Assembly (NCBI GenBank): GCA_041497995.1
Contig: JBGQHM010000314.1
Span: 1 to 7,873, forward strand
DNA length: 7,873 bases
From: DATKMS01 sp041497995
Lineage (GTDB): Bacteria; Desulfobacterota; Binatia; HRBIN30
Reading direction: 5' to 3'
Part shown: positions 5,519 to 7,873 of the stretch, piece by piece
How the letters are laid out: each line of letters opens with the position of its first letter
Numbering within the stretch: position 1 is the first letter of the stretch
Position numbers and translations under genes: made by a program
Notes under the pieces: model-generated
Told to the model about the DNA's origin: nothing
Database searches by the model: none
Seen by the model: only the letters and a program-made list of their open reading frames with translations

Positions 5519-7768
5519 CTAGAATACGCTCAACGTGAACTTGCCGGCTTGGGCGATGAAGCCGTCGACGATGATGAAGTAGGTGGTCCCGGTGACTACG
5601 GGCAGCGTGAGGTGCGATTGGACCCCGCACGCGTCGTCGCTGCAGGCCAGGTCGGGTCCGAAGCAAGTGTCCTCGCGGACGAAGAGTGTCGTGTCGAAGT
5701 CCGTGGTCCCACCGCAGGTCTCGATCGTCGCGACGTGGGACACGGCTGGTGTCCACTGGAAGAGCCGGCCGGGCGACAAGACATCGAGGCCACAGCTGCT
5801 CGAGAGCACGGTCTTCCCTCCGACGGTCGTCCCGACAAACGTGCCGCCCTCTGGTGCGACGAGAGTGGCGTCGGCGCAGTTGACGCACGCCGTGCAGTTG
5901 GTGTTGCACGCCTCGCCGGGGGGGCACACCCCCTGCTCTCCCGGCGTGTCGCACGCTTCTCTTGCCTCGACGATCCCGTTGCCGCAGGGCAGCGTACACG
6001 TCGCACCGCACGAGTCTCCAGGGGGACAGTCGCCCGCCTGGCTCTGGTAGGTCATCTCCTCGATCGCGGCCAGCACCGCGGGATCGAGCCGCGCCAGCGC
6101 ATCGGCTCTGCCGTTGAGTGTCGCGTCGAAGAAGTTGAGCGCGAGGTAGTTGGTGATGTGCCGGGCGTAGCGCCAGGGGAGCGACTCCGGCTCGCAATCC
6201 GGCAGAGGGCCCCCGGTGAACGCTCGGAGAATCGTGTCCGGTAGCTCGCATGCGTCACTGAATGTGTTGTGAGAGGCATCGACTAGGGTTGCATAGGCGC
6301 TTACGGTCGGCCCGGACGTTAGCCCGTCGAACGTCGTCTGCAGCACGGGAGCCAAACCACTCGCCGAACCCCCGACCAGCAGGGTGGGAATCGCGATGGT
6401 CGAAAAGATGCCCGGAGCCTGGCTGGAGAATATCTGCACGGCGCCTTCGATCGGAAAGATCGCCTTGAAGCGCACGTCGAACGTGCTGAGTGGACATGTG
6501 GCCACGGCCAGAGCGGCGTAGCCGCCGAAAGAATGACCGGCCGCGCCGATGCGGTCGGCGTCGATCGCGCTCGCAAAGAAACTGTCGGGCTCGGCGTTCA
6601 AGTCGAGGAGCTGGTCGACGACGAAGCTCAGATCGCGCGGGCGGTTGCTCCGGGCGTCGGGATCGCTCGTATCTAAAAGGTGCTCGCCGTGATGCTCGAC
6701 GCTCGCGACGAGGAACCCGTGGCTGGCGAGATGGGCGGCGAGATACACGTACTCCCAAGGATCCGAATTACTGCCTGGCGAGAACAACACCAGCGGGAAG
6801 CGCCCGCGAACGCGGGGTACGTCGCGGTACGTCGGCGTGACCATGAGCGTGGCCCCGAGTAGCTCAACGATATCCCTCGGCGCGCTAGCTACTGCGTCGA
6901 GCGTAGACGGATAGTAGACCTCCACCTTCACCGGCCGGGGCGCGGTGCCCGCGACGTTCAGCCGCGACGGGTCGACCAGGTTGAAGGTGCGGACGCCCAC
7001 CGGGGAAGGCCCAAAGAGTCCCGTGGATCCAAGATTGAGCGGCGGGTATACGCGTTGTGCGAGGTGGCGCGCGCGCGAGGTGACGACGTCCATGAGCGCA
7101 CCAATGCGTCCGGTGAGCGTCGGGCTGGCCGTGAGCGGCACGAGGTCGAGGGCGTCGAAGGCCGGCCCGCACGCTTGCTCGATGGCTGCAGCCGCCCGCG
7201 TGCGCGCCTGCGCCACCTGGCGGTCGCGCCCAGCCCGGTCGCACCGCCGCCCGTTGAACTCCGCCACGTAGCACCCTGGCCCGTAGGCTTGTACGACCGC
7301 GTCGTGCAGCCCGGCGAGTTGCGTACCGACCACCCTCTGACACGCCAGCTCGTCCAACGGGCGCCCCGCAAGGTCGGCAGCGTAGGTGACGGCGACGAGG
7401 TCGGCGCCCCACTTCTGACAAGCCTGGGCGGTACGGGAGACGAGGTCGTCGATGCCGAGGAGGAAGGTGAGTTTGTTCGCGTCGTCCGCCGCACAATTGC
7501 TGCGGACCGGTTCCTCCGTGGCCGCGAGTAGTGCCGCAAGCCGGCCCCCTTTACCCCGGAGCGCCGCCTCACATGCGGCATCAGCCGCGTTGCGGCACGC
7601 GCCAATTGCCGCAGCGTATTGTCTGACACACGTTGCCGCGGCTCCGCCCGACGCGAGCAGGCAGCGCTGGTCTGGGGCACTGTTGTCGTTAGTCCCACTG
7701 TCGTTACTGCCACACGCCGCCACGGTCAGGCAGAGCAGCATGTGCGCAGCAATGAATGCTCTATTCAT
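5519..7768 (-). CDS. Lipoprotein with PAF-acetylhydrolase-like alpha/beta hydrolase, DUF4215-like Cys-rich repeat and PPC-like C-terminal domain
   Basis: This is a 749-residue exported esterase/lipase candidate. Residues 1-19 are a lipoprotein signal with lipobox VAAC (Cys19). Residues ~33-240 are an unrecognised Ala-rich, helical region with ten cysteines (36, 47, 58, 66, 92, 117, 143, 166, 176, 200). Residues ~275-550 match platelet-activating-factor acetylhydrolase: FPLVLFSPGSN, then LASHGFLVASVEHHG, the nucleophile motif GHSFGG (Ser413) and the His motif DASHNTFSD (His500). The acid is probably Glu441 in FPIEG, where human PAF-AH has Asp. Residues ~581-631 are a Cys-rich CGNGIVEAREACD repeat of DUF4215/myxococcal type. 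Residues ~633-749 resemble a pre-peptidase C-terminal beta-sandwich (TDFDTTLFV; GTTYFIIVDG). It would remove short acyl groups from esters or phospholipids at the envelope. The substrate is not deducible, and a dienelactone-hydrolase-like role is the alternative. It is first in the cluster, and its start lacks a strong ribosome binding site. Confidence 0.88.
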   Translation of the reverse strand: MNRAFIAAHMLLCLTVAACGSNDSGTNDNSAPDQRCLLASGGAAATCVRQYAAAIGACRNAADAACEAALRGKGGRLAALLAATEEPVRSNCAADDANKLTFLLGIDDLVSRTAQACQKWGADLVAVTYAADLAGRPLDELACQRVVGTQLAGLHDAVVQAYGPGCYVAEFNGRRCDRAGRDRQVAQARTRAAAAIEQACGPAFDALDLVPLTASPTLTGRIGALMDVVTSRARHLAQRVYPPLNLGSTGLFGPSPVGVRTFNLVDPSRLNVAGTAPRPVKVEVYYPSTLDAVASAPRDIVELLGATLMVTPTYRDVPRVRGRFPLVLFSPGSNSDPWEYVYLAAHLASHGFLVASVEHHGEHLLDTSDPDARSNRPRDLSFVVDQLLDLNAEPDSFFASAIDADRIGAAGHSFGGYAALAVATCPLSTFDVRFKAIFPIEGAVQIFSSQAPGIFSTIAIPTLLVGGSASGLAPVLQTTFDGLTSGPTVSAYATLVDASHNTFSDACELPDTILRAFTGGPLPDCEPESLPWRYARHITNYLALNFFDATLNGRADALARLDPAVLAAIEEMTYQSQAGDCPPGDSCGATCTLPCGNGIVEAREACDTPGEQGVCPPGEACNTNCTACVNCADATLVAPEGGTFVGTTVGGKTVLSSSCGLDVLSPGRLFQWTPAVSHVATIETCGGTTDFDTTLFVREDTCFGPDLACSDDACGVQSHLTLPVVTGTTYFIIVDGFIAQAGKFTLSVF

Positions 7769-7785
7769 GGCTTCAACAAGGAAGG

Positions 7786-7812
7786 CGTAACATTGCGCGA
7801 TACAATGTAACG
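7786..7812. promoter_or_regulatory. Imperfect 10-bp inverted repeat in the leader of the lipoprotein gene, candidate operator
   Basis: The arms CGTAACATTG (7786-7795) and CAATGTAACG (7803-7812) are complementary at 9 of 10 positions and separated by 7 bp. The dyad ends 17 bp before the lipoprotein start codon, where a repressor would block transcription or ribosome entry. It is AT-richer than its surroundings. There is no U-run after it, so a terminator is unlikely. No convincing -35/-10 pair is visible around it. Confidence 0.45.
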
Positions 7813-7873
7813 CGTGTCGCCGCAGCGCGGTCAGATTTCAAAAGTTGTGGAGGATGTGCCAGCGCGTCAGGCA

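Noticed and set aside
5549..6244. 231-codon plus-strand open frame opposite the lipoprotein gene
   Set aside because: A shadow of the DUF4215/PPC-like coding region. It has no domain and no ribosome binding site that I can support.
7813..7873. Sigma-54 promoter (TGGCAC on the minus strand) or a divergent gene start after GGAGG at the right edge
   Set aside because: The second sigma-54 element is missing at the right spacing, and the GGAGG directly abuts the ATG with too little sequence left to judge a gene.

Overview
The window is about 7.9 kb of GC-rich DNA. I infer a Gram-negative environmental bacterium from a Desulfobacterota, Myxococcota or Binatota-like lineage. The basis is a type II-style lipoprotein, a DUF4215-like Cys-rich repeat, a Cys/transmembrane/Arg sorting-like segment, and a dockerin-like EF-hand pair next to a Thr-Pro-rich tail. 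These features recur together in deltaproteobacterial and Binatota genomes. The assignment is a guess from protein style, not from a marker gene.

Layout, left to right. Positions 2-286 (+) hold the 3' end of a gene that enters from outside the window; its tail looks like a DUF3604-type protein. Facing it on the minus strand is a type II toxin-antitoxin pair. The vapB antitoxin (975-739) is followed by an overlapping vapC PIN-domain toxin (755-303), and a perfect 16-bp palindrome (986-1001) sits just upstream of vapB as a candidate operator. The rest is a compact minus-strand cluster, read from high to low coordinates. It starts with a 749-residue lipoprotein carrying a platelet-activating-factor acetylhydrolase-like alpha/beta hydrolase (7768-5519). 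One base later comes a 167-residue protein that looks like a free-standing copy of a module usually found at the C-terminus of large ATPase proteins (5517-5014). After 29 bp comes a 1289-residue exported beta-propeller protein (4984-1115). An imperfect dyad (7786-7812) lies in the leader of the first gene.

The most unusual object is the giant propeller protein. It reads as two secreted proteins joined in frame. The first half has a signal peptide, a sialidase-like fold with six Asp-boxes, and a Cys + transmembrane + Arg-Arg segment like a C-terminal sorting tag. This runs directly into what looks like a second signal peptide, then 14 repeat units (compatible with two seven-bladed propellers), a dockerin-like Ca-binding pair and a Thr-Pro tail. 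The three-gene cluster probably makes a cell-surface or secreted set: a lipid or ester hydrolase, a small possible regulator, and a large binding or adhesion scaffold. That functional link is inference from spacing and strand only.

No RNA gene, CRISPR array, insertion sequence or convincing rho-independent terminator is visible. The gap at 985-1114 holds only the palindrome and possible promoter sequence. The segment 7813-7873 shows no supportable feature.
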